Below are positions 7,007-13,088 of a stretch of DNA of 17,768 nt, one piece after another; the stretch's first letter is position 1, and every line of letters starts with the position of its first letter. Origin of the DNA: Bacillota bacterium (lineage in GTDB: Bacteria > Bacillota > Clostridia > Christensenellales > SZUA-584); NCBI GenBank assembly GCA_023441905.1, contig JAEZNC010000150.1:1-17768 (forward strand). The letters run 5' to 3'. Under the pieces are notes generated by a model. That model was not told the DNA's origin, searched no databases, and was given only the letters and a program-made list of their open reading frames with translations. Position numbers and translations under genes: made by a program.

Positions 7007-7492
7007 TTAAGCGGCTTTGCCAAGCAGCACGATCAGCATGGAAATCAGCAGCGAGAAAACCGCATACGTTTCAACGAGTATCGCCATTGTGATCGCTTTG
7101 CCCTGCTCCTCGGGGCGCTTGCCAAGAAGAGCGATACCGGCAACCGCCGTTTTCCCCTGGTGAATCGCCGATGTGAGGCCCACAATGCCCACCGGAAGAG
7201 CACCAAAGAAGTATAGCCAGCCCTGCGCCGGGGAAATGGGGCCGCCGCTGACCACGCCGTTGTTGAGCAGAATCAAAAACGCCACCAGCAGGCCGTAAAT
7301 ACCCTGTGTACCGGGCAGCAACTGAAGCACGAGCGACTGGCCGAATTTATCGGGGTCTTCAGAAATAAGGCCCGCAGCGGCCTGGCCCGTTAAGCTGATG
7401 CCTTTAGCCGAGCCGATGCCCGCAAGCCCGACAGCAAGCGCCGCGCCGAAGGTGGATATGATCATGCCGAAGTATTCACCAAAAAAGTCCAT
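7007..7492 (-). CDS. ntpK: V-type ATP synthase proteolipid subunit K (rotor ring)
   Basis: A 161-residue hydrophobic protein with four membrane helices, i.e. two fused c-type hairpins (helices about 8-30, 58-78, 94-112 and 132-157). It forms the membrane ring that carries the coupling ion. The ion carboxylate is E141 (AILVETYAVFSLL) in helix 4. P60-G-T62-Q63 in helix 2 and Q112 in helix 3 match the Na+ ligands known in Enterococcus hirae NtpK (T64, Q65, Q110, E139), so a Na+ pump is likely. The first hairpin lacks its own acidic residue, as expected. ATG start with a perfect AGGAGG site. It is flanked by wider gaps (66 and 181 bases) with hairpins, unlike its tightly packed neighbours. Confidence 0.96.
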   Translation of the reverse strand: MDFFGEYFGMIISTFGAALAVGLAGIGSAKGISLTGQAAAGLISEDPDKFGQSLVLQLLPGTQGIYGLLVAFLILLNNGVVSGGPISPAQGWLYFFGALPVGIVGLTSAIHQGKTAVAGIALLGKRPEEQGKAITMAILVETYAVFSLLISMLIVLLGKAA

Positions 7493-7558
7493 TTTGTTCC
7501 TCCTTAATAGGTTACACTGTTATCAATTTCGTTAAACCGCTGTGCGGTATATCTGACA

Positions 7559-9466
7559 CTATTCTTCCAATCGGTAGTTCTTTGTTTTCACACTCAGCGG
7601 CATAAACGCATGGCCGTCTCCTTCATAGAACTTGTTGAAAAACTCGATGTACTGAAGCCTTGCGGAATGCACAAACGCGCCGAGCGCATTGATCATAATA
7701 TTGAACACATGACCGACCGTCATGATGATGATGCCGAAAATGTACCCGATCCATGGCCCCATCATGAGCCCCGCAATCGTGTTGAACACCATCGCGATCA
7801 CGGTGGTGGACAGACCCATGCCGAAAATACGCGCGTATGAGAGTATGTCGCTGACGTAGCCCGTGACATTATACAGGCTGGCAAGGCCGCCGACGGCTTT
7901 GCGAACAATGCCTTTTTTGCTGCGCCCCTGCGTCAGCAGCAATATGACTGTGCCGCCGAGCGCAAGATAAGTACCCACCGTTCCGAGCGGGCCGCCCACG
8001 AGCAGCATAATCAATCCGATGATGACCATGATCCAAGAAAGGCGGTCGAAAATGGCTGCCCAAAATTGTCCGCGCTTGATATCCATATAGATCCCCACAC
8101 AGATACCCGTCAATATATGCAGGATGCCGATACCGAGGCACAGGCCGAGTGTCAGCATCGCGCCGTCACCGTCGAGCGGGTTGATCACGGCGGGTATGCC
8201 CTGAATACTGAATACCGTGCCGTAAAACAGCCCCCAAAAGACGGTTGATACGCCGCATATTAAAAACACCGTGGTGATTTGGCGGAACATGCCTGTGGGC
8301 TTTTTAAGCTTGAGTATCACAAACGCGCCGATGGAGAGTATCGCACCGTACGCGGCATCGCCGATCATCATGCCGAAAATGATGAAATAGAATATCGACA
8401 TCAGCGTGTTCGGATCAATGCCCTTGTAATGCGGCGTGGAATACATATTGGAAACAGCTTCAAAAGGGGCCACAACCTTTGCGTTGCGAAGCACTGTGGG
8501 TGCGATTTCATCGTCTGCGGGGTCTCTGAAATCGATATACGATTCGGGGGCCGTTTCAAGAATCGCTTTTTCCACACGCGGCTGGTCATCGGCCACGATC
8601 CACCCCTCGAGTGCAAATGCGCTCTGAGTTTCACCGAGATGGCTGAGGCAGCGCGCCCGCGTGAGCTCGTTGGAAAGATAATCTTCCAGTGCGGTCAGCA
8701 GCGGCTTGTCGCTGACGTAAGACCGTGCTTTGTTTTCGTATTCCTTTGTTTCTTCATCGAGCGAAACCAGTTCGGTTTCACAATCGGCAATGATATCGGC
8801 GGGTGTGCCGAGAAGGTCTTTGGTAAAAGCTTCAGAAAAGCCGATAAATTTAAGTTCACCGACGAGTTGTTCCTGTACGCTTTTGAGCATCACAACAAAA
8901 ACCGCTGACTCGTCCTTATGCACGTCGATCAATTCAAAACAAGCCGAATCAGCATAATTCAAAACGATTTGCTCGTATTTCTCTTTGCTGCCTTCGGGGA
9001 TGGTGCCAAGCAGAGACGTTGTGTACTTGTTTTCGCCCACGTTCTGAAGCGGCACATCAAAACGCGCATAAGGTGCCATCTGAGAAATTCGGTTTTTAAG
9101 CCGCTGGCGGCGCGCTTTCACCGCGGCGAGGTCATCGGCGACCGCCTTAACTTTCCCGATGATATCGTCTGCCTCGGCAAAACGTGCTGATGTGTTTTCG
9201 AGGTCCGTCCGTGATATGGGAGGCTTCGGGGTTAAAAAAGACGGCTTGTCAGTGTCGTACGGACGCAGCGTCTCGAGCGCTTCGCGGACGGCCGCAAAGC
9301 GCGCTTCAAGCTGGTTCAGAGCAGCACTTTGGCGCGCTTCAGCAAGCCCTTCGAGTTTTACCCGAACAACTTCAACCGCGCCGAGTTTCTGCAAATCTTT
9401 CAGCAGCTTGTCCCGGCTGTCCTGATGCGCCACAAGCGTCATTCGTTTCATACCGAGTATTGCCAT
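7559..9466 (-). CDS. ntpI: V-type ATP synthase membrane subunit I (a-type stator)
   Basis: A 635-residue subunit with a cytoplasmic N-terminal half (about 1-340, coiled coil, binds the peripheral stalks) and about seven or eight membrane helices in the C-terminal half. It forms the ion half-channels beside the K ring. Typical motifs are the start MAILGMKRMTLVAHQDSRD, FEAVSNMYSTPHYKGIDPNT (335-354), GMMIGDAAYG (365-374) and SYARIFGMGLST (543-554), whose R546 corresponds to the essential membrane arginine (R735 in yeast Vph1). Length is within the bacterial range (600-680). ATG start, one base after the upstream G/H-subunit stop, so the two are coupled. Confidence 0.96.
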   Translation of the reverse strand: MAILGMKRMTLVAHQDSRDKLLKDLQKLGAVEVVRVKLEGLAEARQSAALNQLEARFAAVREALETLRPYDTDKPSFLTPKPPISRTDLENTSARFAEADDIIGKVKAVADDLAAVKARRQRLKNRISQMAPYARFDVPLQNVGENKYTTSLLGTIPEGSKEKYEQIVLNYADSACFELIDVHKDESAVFVVMLKSVQEQLVGELKFIGFSEAFTKDLLGTPADIIADCETELVSLDEETKEYENKARSYVSDKPLLTALEDYLSNELTRARCLSHLGETQSAFALEGWIVADDQPRVEKAILETAPESYIDFRDPADDEIAPTVLRNAKVVAPFEAVSNMYSTPHYKGIDPNTLMSIFYFIIFGMMIGDAAYGAILSIGAFVILKLKKPTGMFRQITTVFLICGVSTVFWGLFYGTVFSIQGIPAVINPLDGDGAMLTLGLCLGIGILHILTGICVGIYMDIKRGQFWAAIFDRLSWIMVIIGLIMLLVGGPLGTVGTYLALGGTVILLLTQGRSKKGIVRKAVGGLASLYNVTGYVSDILSYARIFGMGLSTTVIAMVFNTIAGLMMGPWIGYIFGIIIMTVGHVFNIMINALGAFVHSARLQYIEFFNKFYEGDGHAFMPLSVKTKNYRLEE

Positions 9467-9467
9467 T

Positions 9468-9785
9468 TTAGTTGAGTATCCTCTCTAAACACACATCCGC
9501 CGCGGCGGACAGCTTTGCCCGTGCGTTTAATTTGAGCGTATCGCACTCTTTAAGCCGCTCGGCCTGCATTTTATCCAGCTCAGCCTTCGCCAAATTGCGC
9601 CCTTCATCCACCTTTTTAATGCTGTCGTGACGGGCTTGCGAAAGCGCCTCGTCTTCGAGGGCGGCATTTTCCTGTGAAGCCGATTTAAGCGCGTCTTTGG
9701 CGGCGACGGACGCCACGCGTCTTAGGTCCTGCGCTTTTTCTTCGGCGGCTTTGATTTCGGATAACACATCCATTGCCATTCGCAT
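9468..9785 (-). CDS. ntpF: V-type ATP synthase subunit G/H (peripheral stalk coiled coil)
   Basis: A 105-residue, almost entirely charged/alanine-rich helix with no globular domain, the size and composition of archaeal AhaH / Enterococcus NtpF, the partner of subunit E in the stator stalk. Sequence similarity in such coiled coils is weak; the position directly before ntpI, as in the archaeal aha order, is the stronger evidence. Three ATGs lie at residues 1, 3 and 5. The AGGAG site is only two bases from the first but eight from the second (9779), so the real protein may begin MAMDVLSEIK and have 103 residues. It starts eight bases after the upp stop and ends one base before ntpI. Confidence 0.85.
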   Translation of the reverse strand: MRMAMDVLSEIKAAEEKAQDLRRVASVAAKDALKSASQENAALEDEALSQARHDSIKKVDEGRNLAKAELDKMQAERLKECDTLKLNARAKLSAAADVCLERILN

Positions 9786-9793
9786 TACTCCTG

Positions 9794-10423
9794 TTATTTC
9801 GTACCGAACAGCCTATCGCCCGCATCGCCAAGGCCCGGAACGATATAACCGTGGTCGTTGAGCTTTTCATCAACAGCCGCCACAAAGATATCCACATCGT
9901 CATGTTCTTTCTGCACGGCGGCAATGCCTTCGGGGGCGGCGATGAGACACACGAGCTTAATGTTTTTCACACCGTGCTCTTTAAGCAGCGTGATGGCACC
10001 GTTGGCACTGCCTCCCGTCGCGAGCATCGGGTCCACAATAATGAGGTCGCGCTCTGACGCATCGGTAGGCAGCTTGCAGTAATATTCCACCGGCTGCAAT
10101 GTGTCGGGATCGCGGTAAAGGCCGATATGCCCCACTTTTGCAGCGGGTACGAGCGAGAGTATGCCGTTAACCATGCCAAGGCCGGCGCGAAGGATAGGAA
10201 CGATGCCGATCGTCTTGCCGGATATCACCTTGGTTTTGGCTTTGGCTACCGGTGTTTCAATCTCGACTTCCTTTAAGGGAAGATCGCGTGTCACCTCATA
10301 CCCCATCAGCATAGCGATCTCCTCAACGAGAAGACGAAAATCTCTCGTCCCCGTCTGCTTGTCCCTGATCAGCGATATTTTATGCTGAATGAGCGGGTGA
10401 TCCATCACGACTAACTTGCCCAT
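9794..10423 (-). CDS. upp: Uracil phosphoribosyltransferase
   Basis: A 209-residue cytosolic pyrimidine-salvage enzyme (uracil + PRPP to UMP + PPi, EC 2.4.2.9). Length and sequence are canonical: HPLIQHKISLIRDKQTGTRDFR (9-30), ILRAGLGMV (77-85), the PRPP-binding loop DPMLATGGSA (131-140) and the C-terminal uracil site GYIVPGLGDAGDRLFGT (192-208). ATG start with a strong GGAGGAG site. It is the first gene of the transcript that continues into the V-ATPase genes. In Bacillus and many Clostridia upp lies directly before the F-type atp operon, so the neighbourhood is conserved although the ATPase type differs. Confidence 0.98.
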   Translation of the reverse strand: MGKLVVMDHPLIQHKISLIRDKQTGTRDFRLLVEEIAMLMGYEVTRDLPLKEVEIETPVAKAKTKVISGKTIGIVPILRAGLGMVNGILSLVPAAKVGHIGLYRDPDTLQPVEYYCKLPTDASERDLIIVDPMLATGGSANGAITLLKEHGVKNIKLVCLIAAPEGIAAVQKEHDDVDIFVAAVDEKLNDHGYIVPGLGDAGDRLFGTK

Positions 10424-10435
10424 AATACTCCTCCG

Positions 10436-10447
10436 TTTTAAATTATA
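10436..10447 (-). promoter_or_regulatory. Probable -10 box of the upp-V-ATPase operon
   Basis: The gap between the rpiB terminator and upp holds a perfect TATAAT on the minus strand (10,447-10,442). Transcription would start near 10,435, giving a very short leader that still contains the GGAGGAG site. No good -35 box is seen at 16-18 bases, so the promoter may need an activator or another sigma contact. Confidence 0.4.
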
Positions 10448-10513
10448 AGTTCAATTGTGCCCTGATTATCTTAAAGTCATTAATGAGGCATCATTTTGAA
10501 AATAAACCGATTG

Positions 10514-10540
10514 ATAAAAAAAGAAACGGTCAGCGTTTCT
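10514..10540 (-). terminator. rpiB terminator overlapping the stop codon
   Basis: The minus strand reads a perfect stem AGAAACG (10,540-10,534), loop CTGAC, CGTTTCT, then TTTTTTTAT. The rpiB stop TGA is inside the five-base loop, so the last codons of the gene form one arm. This separates rpiB from upp transcriptionally. Confidence 0.85.
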
Positions 10541-10973
10541 CCAAATCCATAATTTTTTTGATTCTGCGGCTGTGGCGTTCGTCACGGGAAAAATTCGAAT
10601 CCAAAAATGTATCAATGATATCAAGTGCAAGACCAACGCCCAAAACGCGCGCGCCGATAGCCATCACGTTCGCGTCGTTGTGCTCGCGTGCCATTCGGGC
10701 AGAATACGTATCGTTAAGCAGCGCACATCGGATGCCGTGGATTTTGTTTGCTGAAATTGATATGCCGATGCCTGTCCCGCAAATGAGGATGCCAAAGTCT
10801 GCTTCTCCTGAAAGCACGGCGTTGCAAACCGGGGGTGCATAATCGGGATAATCGGTTGAGTTTGTGTCGTAGGCACCCATATCAAGCGTTTTAAAGCCCC
10901 GCTTTTGAAGATGCTCAATAATTTGCTTTTTCAGCTCGAATGCGCCATGGTCTCCGCCGATTGCGATTGTCAT
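10530..10973 (-). CDS. rpiB: Ribose-5-phosphate isomerase B
   Basis: A 147-residue member of the RpiB/LacAB family that interconverts ribose 5-phosphate and ribulose 5-phosphate (EC 5.3.1.6) in the non-oxidative pentose phosphate pathway. Features are GGDHGAFELK (6-15), TDYPDYA (40-46), the active-site cysteine in CGTGIGISISANK (C65) and REHNDANVMAIGARVLG (96-112) with the catalytic histidine H98. The product is a precursor of PRPP, which the neighbouring Upp consumes. LacA/LacB are related, but this motif set and the upp neighbourhood favour RpiB; an allose-6-phosphate isomerase activity cannot be excluded. ATG start with an AAAGGA site. Confidence 0.95.
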   Translation of the reverse strand: MTIAIGGDHGAFELKKQIIEHLQKRGFKTLDMGAYDTNSTDYPDYAPPVCNAVLSGEADFGILICGTGIGISISANKIHGIRCALLNDTYSARMAREHNDANVMAIGARVLGVGLALDIIDTFLDSNFSRDERHSRRIKKIMDLEKR

Positions 10974-11047
10974 AGTGGTGTCCTTTCTCTATGCCTTATC
11001 CTTGATGTCCGCCTGTTGAAAGATCACGTTAGAGTTTCCTCTGTTCA

Positions 11048-11076
11048 AGGATATCAAAGACATATAAAAAAATCAA
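11048..11076 (-). promoter_or_regulatory. Candidate rpiB promoter
   Basis: The minus strand reads TTGATT, 17 bases, TATCCT (each four of six consensus bases). Transcription would begin near 11,041 and leave a leader of about 68 bases. It diverges from the MerR-type promoter about 60 bases away. Confidence 0.4.
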
Positions 11077-11125
11077 CCCGAAGATCGTTCCAATTGGCTC
11101 GTTGCATAAGATTGTTCATTTATCC

Positions 11126-11165
11126 ATAGGTCTATTGACCTATCCCATGGTAGAAGGTATACAAT
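11126..11165 (+). promoter_or_regulatory. MerR-type promoter/operator with 19-bp spacer
   Basis: TTGACC (-35, 11,135-11,140) and TACAAT (-10, 11,160-11,165) are separated by 19 bases, the over-long spacing characteristic of MerR-regulated promoters. The spacer has ACCT (11,138-11,141) and AGGT (11,155-11,158) arms around CCATGG. It strongly resembles copper-type (CueR) operators, which have an ACCTTCC...GGAAGGT core. An additional perfect inverted repeat ATAGGTC-TATT-GACCTAT (11,126-11,143) covers the -35 box. A start near 11,172 precedes the merR relic and the CPBP gene. Confidence 0.6.
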
Positions 11166-11190
11166 TAAACTAATCAAAAGGGGGCGGGAC

Positions 11191-11263
11191 ATTAAAAAAC
11201 AATAAAGTCGAACAGTAGGCCGGCCCTCACCATAGGCACGGCTGTGATAATGTACGGATGAGG
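11191..11263 (+). pseudogene. Decayed 5' end of a merR-family regulator gene
   Basis: No open frame remains. Reading with a few single-base gaps, however, the stretch spells (I)KKTIKV[E/G]Q-A, then G-L-T-I-[G]-T-L-[stop for R]-[stop for Y]-[C for Y]-...-D-E. This is the helix-turn-helix start of MerR proteins (pattern I-x-V-G-Q-L-A...LTxRTLRYYDE). It would need an ATG-to-ATT change at 11,191, A-run indels and a short internal deletion. A GGGGG-rich ribosome-site-like run lies just upstream, and the MerR-type promoter sits at the correct distance for an autoregulated merR. The rest of the gene is gone; the CPBP gene begins 10 bases later. The reading is by eye and short, so it is a hypothesis. 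Confidence 0.45.
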
Positions 11264-11273
11264 AGGCTTATAT

Positions 11274-12242
11274 ATGAATAAAATGACGACGGGCAAACGG
11301 ATCGCGATATTTCTTGCGTTCACGTTTGCGGTGACCTATGCGCTCGAGGTATTTGTGATCGGCAATATCATGAATAACGCGGCGCTTGCCCCGGTCTTTT
11401 CGCTGCTGGTCGGCGCGATGATGTTTATCCCTTCGCTCGGCGTGCTATTCACGCGCCTTGTGACGAAGGAAGGCTTCAAGAACGCGTGGATACTGCCGAA
11501 CTTTAAAGGACATGTGCGCTTCTATATTCTTGCGTGGCTGCTGCCTGCCGGGCTCATCATCGCCGGTGCGGCGCTTTACTTCATCGTCAATCCGAATCTT
11601 TTTGATCCAGCCATGGGGTATATGGCCCAAAGCTATGCGGCGCAGGGGCTTAAGCTCGAGCCCGCGGCATTGCAGTCAATGACGCTGCTCTCAATTGTGC
11701 TGGGATTGGTATTTTCGCCCGTGATCAATATCTTAAACGCGGTTGGTGAGGAATGGGGCTGGCGCGGTTATCTCGTGCCCAAGCTTTCCGAAAAGATGAG
11801 CGTGGTGCCCACCGTGCTGTTAAGCGGCATCATATGGGGGCTGTGGCATGCGCCGCTGACGATACTGATCGGGCACAATTACGGTTTCGGGTACCCGGGA
11901 TACCCGTTTGCGGGTATTCTCGCGATGTGCGGCTTTTGCATCGCCATGGGCACGCTGTTTTCGTATGTGTCATTCCGGACCCGCAGCTGTCTGCCCGCGG
12001 CGATTGCGCACGGCACGCTGAACGGCATGGCGGCCACCGGGGTTGTGTTCGTTTCGGGCGCGGATGCGGTCAACCCGTTTGTCGGACCTGCGCCGACGGG
12101 CATTATCGGCGGTGCCGGGTTCATCGTAGCAATGGTTGTGTTGATTGTGATTATGGTGCGGCTCGAGAGAAAACAGAAGCTGATTGCGCCGCCAAAGCAG
12201 CCCTCTGTCACACCGGACGCATTGCCCGAATCGGTTCAATAA
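11274..12242 (+). CDS. CPBP-family intramembrane glutamic protease
   Basis: A 322-residue polytopic membrane protein with about eight hydrophobic segments and the three CPBP (Abi/CAAX protease, Rce1-like) motifs: EEWGWRG (E159, E160, R164), WGLWHAP (H192) and AAIAHGTLNG (H246, N250). Members are putative membrane proteases; some are linked to bacteriocin self-immunity or protein secretion, but the substrate here is unknown. The C-terminus is a short basic, proline-rich cytoplasmic tail. ATG start with a perfect AGGAGG site seven bases upstream. Transcription may come from the MerR-type promoter about 100 bases upstream or from an extended -10 (TGTGATAAT, 11,243-11,251). It stands alone and is closed by its own terminator. 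Confidence 0.92.
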   Translation: MNKMTTGKRIAIFLAFTFAVTYALEVFVIGNIMNNAALAPVFSLLVGAMMFIPSLGVLFTRLVTKEGFKNAWILPNFKGHVRFYILAWLLPAGLIIAGAALYFIVNPNLFDPAMGYMAQSYAAQGLKLEPAALQSMTLLSIVLGLVFSPVINILNAVGEEWGWRGYLVPKLSEKMSVVPTVLLSGIIWGLWHAPLTILIGHNYGFGYPGYPFAGILAMCGFCIAMGTLFSYVSFRTRSCLPAAIAHGTLNGMAATGVVFVSGADAVNPFVGPAPTGIIGGAGFIVAMVVLIVIMVRLERKQKLIAPPKQPSVTPDALPESVQ

Positions 12243-12254
12243 AAAGCTCTCCGG

Positions 12255-12285
12255 ACAGAGGTCTTCAAAAAGGCCTCTGTTTTTT
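12255..12285 (+). terminator. Terminator of the CPBP protease gene
   Basis: Stem ACAGAGG (12,255-12,261) pairs with CCTCTGT (12,274-12,280), extended by two inner pairs, followed by a run of six T. It starts 12 bases after the stop codon. Confidence 0.85.
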
Positions 12286-12293
12286 GTTATAAT
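12264..12293 (+). promoter_or_regulatory. Promoter inside the terminator, predicted leaderless start
   Basis: TTCAAA (12,264-12,269, in the terminator loop), 18 bases, then a perfect TATAAT (12,288-12,293). The expected start point, about seven bases further, coincides with the ATG at 12,301. That ATG has no correctly spaced ribosome site, so the message is probably leaderless. Confidence 0.5.
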
Positions 12294-12300
12294 AAAAGGT

Positions 12301-12714
12301 ATGAAAGCAGAAGTGCGTCAAGCCGTCAGAAAATCAAAGGCCGTACTATTTATCAGTGAAAAAGCGAAGCAGCTCAAGACAAAGGTTGTGGTATTGTATT
12401 TGGCTTTAAAAAGAAAAGACACGCCCCTTTTGGCTAAAATCGCCGCAGGCGTGACGGTCGGTTACGCGTTCTCGCCGATTGATTTGATACCGGACTTTAT
12501 TCCGATACTCGGCTATTTGGATGATTTCATCATACTGCCGCTTCTGATTGCACTGTCAGTTAAGCTGATACCCAAAAGGATTATGGAAGAATGCGAAGCG
12601 CAGGCTTTGGGTATGTGGCAGAGCGGCAGGCCGAAAAAGTGGTATTTCGCATTGGCCATACTGGCGATATGGGCGGCCATCGCAGCGGTGATTGTCTGTA
12701 AAATATTCTGTTAA
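12301..12714 (+). CDS. DUF1232 (YkvA-like) membrane protein
   Basis: A 137-residue protein with the DUF1232 core: LLAKIAAGVTVGYAFSPIDLIPDFIP (about 43-68) followed by GYLDD (71-75) and a hydrophobic helix (76-90). A last membrane segment lies at about 114-135, and the N-terminus is basic and soluble. The family is widespread, small and without an established biochemical function. A longer open frame reaches back to 12,184, but that part runs through the CPBP gene end and its terminator, so I start at the ATG at 12,301. Only AAGG directly against the ATG is present; the start fits a leaderless message. First gene of a probable operon with the CGGC protein (22-base gap) and the kinase. Confidence 0.85.
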   Translation: MKAEVRQAVRKSKAVLFISEKAKQLKTKVVVLYLALKRKDTPLLAKIAAGVTVGYAFSPIDLIPDFIPILGYLDDFIILPLLIALSVKLIPKRIMEECEAQALGMWQSGRPKKWYFALAILAIWAAIAAVIVCKIFC

Positions 12715-12736
12715 AGAAAACCAGAGAGGATTGACT

Positions 12737-13069
12737 ATGAAAATAGGCATTATCCGGTGTATGCAGACCGAAGACATGTGCCCGGCCACGACGGATTTGC
12801 TGTTTGCAAAGGAAAAGAAGGGTGCGTTTGAGGCGATCGACGCCGATATAGAAATCATCGGCATCAATTCGTGCGGCGGCTGCCCCGGCAAAAAAGCCGT
12901 GACGAGAGCACAGGAGATGGTGAGGCGCGGCGCGCAGGGCATAGCGTTTGCGTCGTGCATAGCCAAAGGCAGCCCCATCGGGTTTGCGTGCCCGTTTGCG
13001 AAAACAATGCGTGAGGCGGTTCAGGAGGCGGTTGGGGACGTTATCGTCATCCTCGACCATACGCACTGA
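12737..13069 (+). CDS. CGGC-domain cysteine-rich protein
   Basis: A 110-residue small cytosolic protein of the CGGC family, a putative metal-binding domain of unknown role. Cysteines at C8, C15, C46, C49 (SCGGCPGKK), C74 and C85 and the C-terminal HTH end (H108, H110) could ligate a metal or form a redox site. The beta-alpha pattern (MKIGIIRC..., IEIIGINSCGGC, GIAFASC, VIVILDH) fits a Rossmann-like flavodoxin-type fold. ATG start with GAGAGGA six bases upstream; a longer in-frame start at 12,692 lies inside the previous gene and is unlikely. It lies between the DUF1232 gene and the kinase on the same strand. No function is assigned. Confidence 0.88.
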   Translation: MKIGIIRCMQTEDMCPATTDLLFAKEKKGAFEAIDADIEIIGINSCGGCPGKKAVTRAQEMVRRGAQGIAFASCIAKGSPIGFACPFAKTMREAVQEAVGDVIVILDHTH

Positions 13070-13088
13070 ACAGCGGCTTTACAATTGT

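Noticed and set aside
8279..8908. 209-codon open frame on the + strand opposite ntpI
   Set aside because: Shadow of ntpI; composition (many C, H, F, R) is atypical and no domain is visible.
9794..10973. Riboswitch or pyrimidine attenuator in front of upp
   Set aside because: The predicted leader is only about a dozen bases and the gap before it contains just the rpiB terminator; no conserved PyrR-type anti-antiterminator is seen.
11753..12292. 179-codon + strand frame inside the CPBP gene
   Set aside because: Alternative frame of a gene with all three CPBP motifs in its own frame; it runs into that gene's terminator.
12184..12300. Upstream extension of the DUF1232 gene
   Set aside because: The extra 39 codons run through the CPBP gene end, its terminator and the TATAAT box, and are unlike the family N-terminus.
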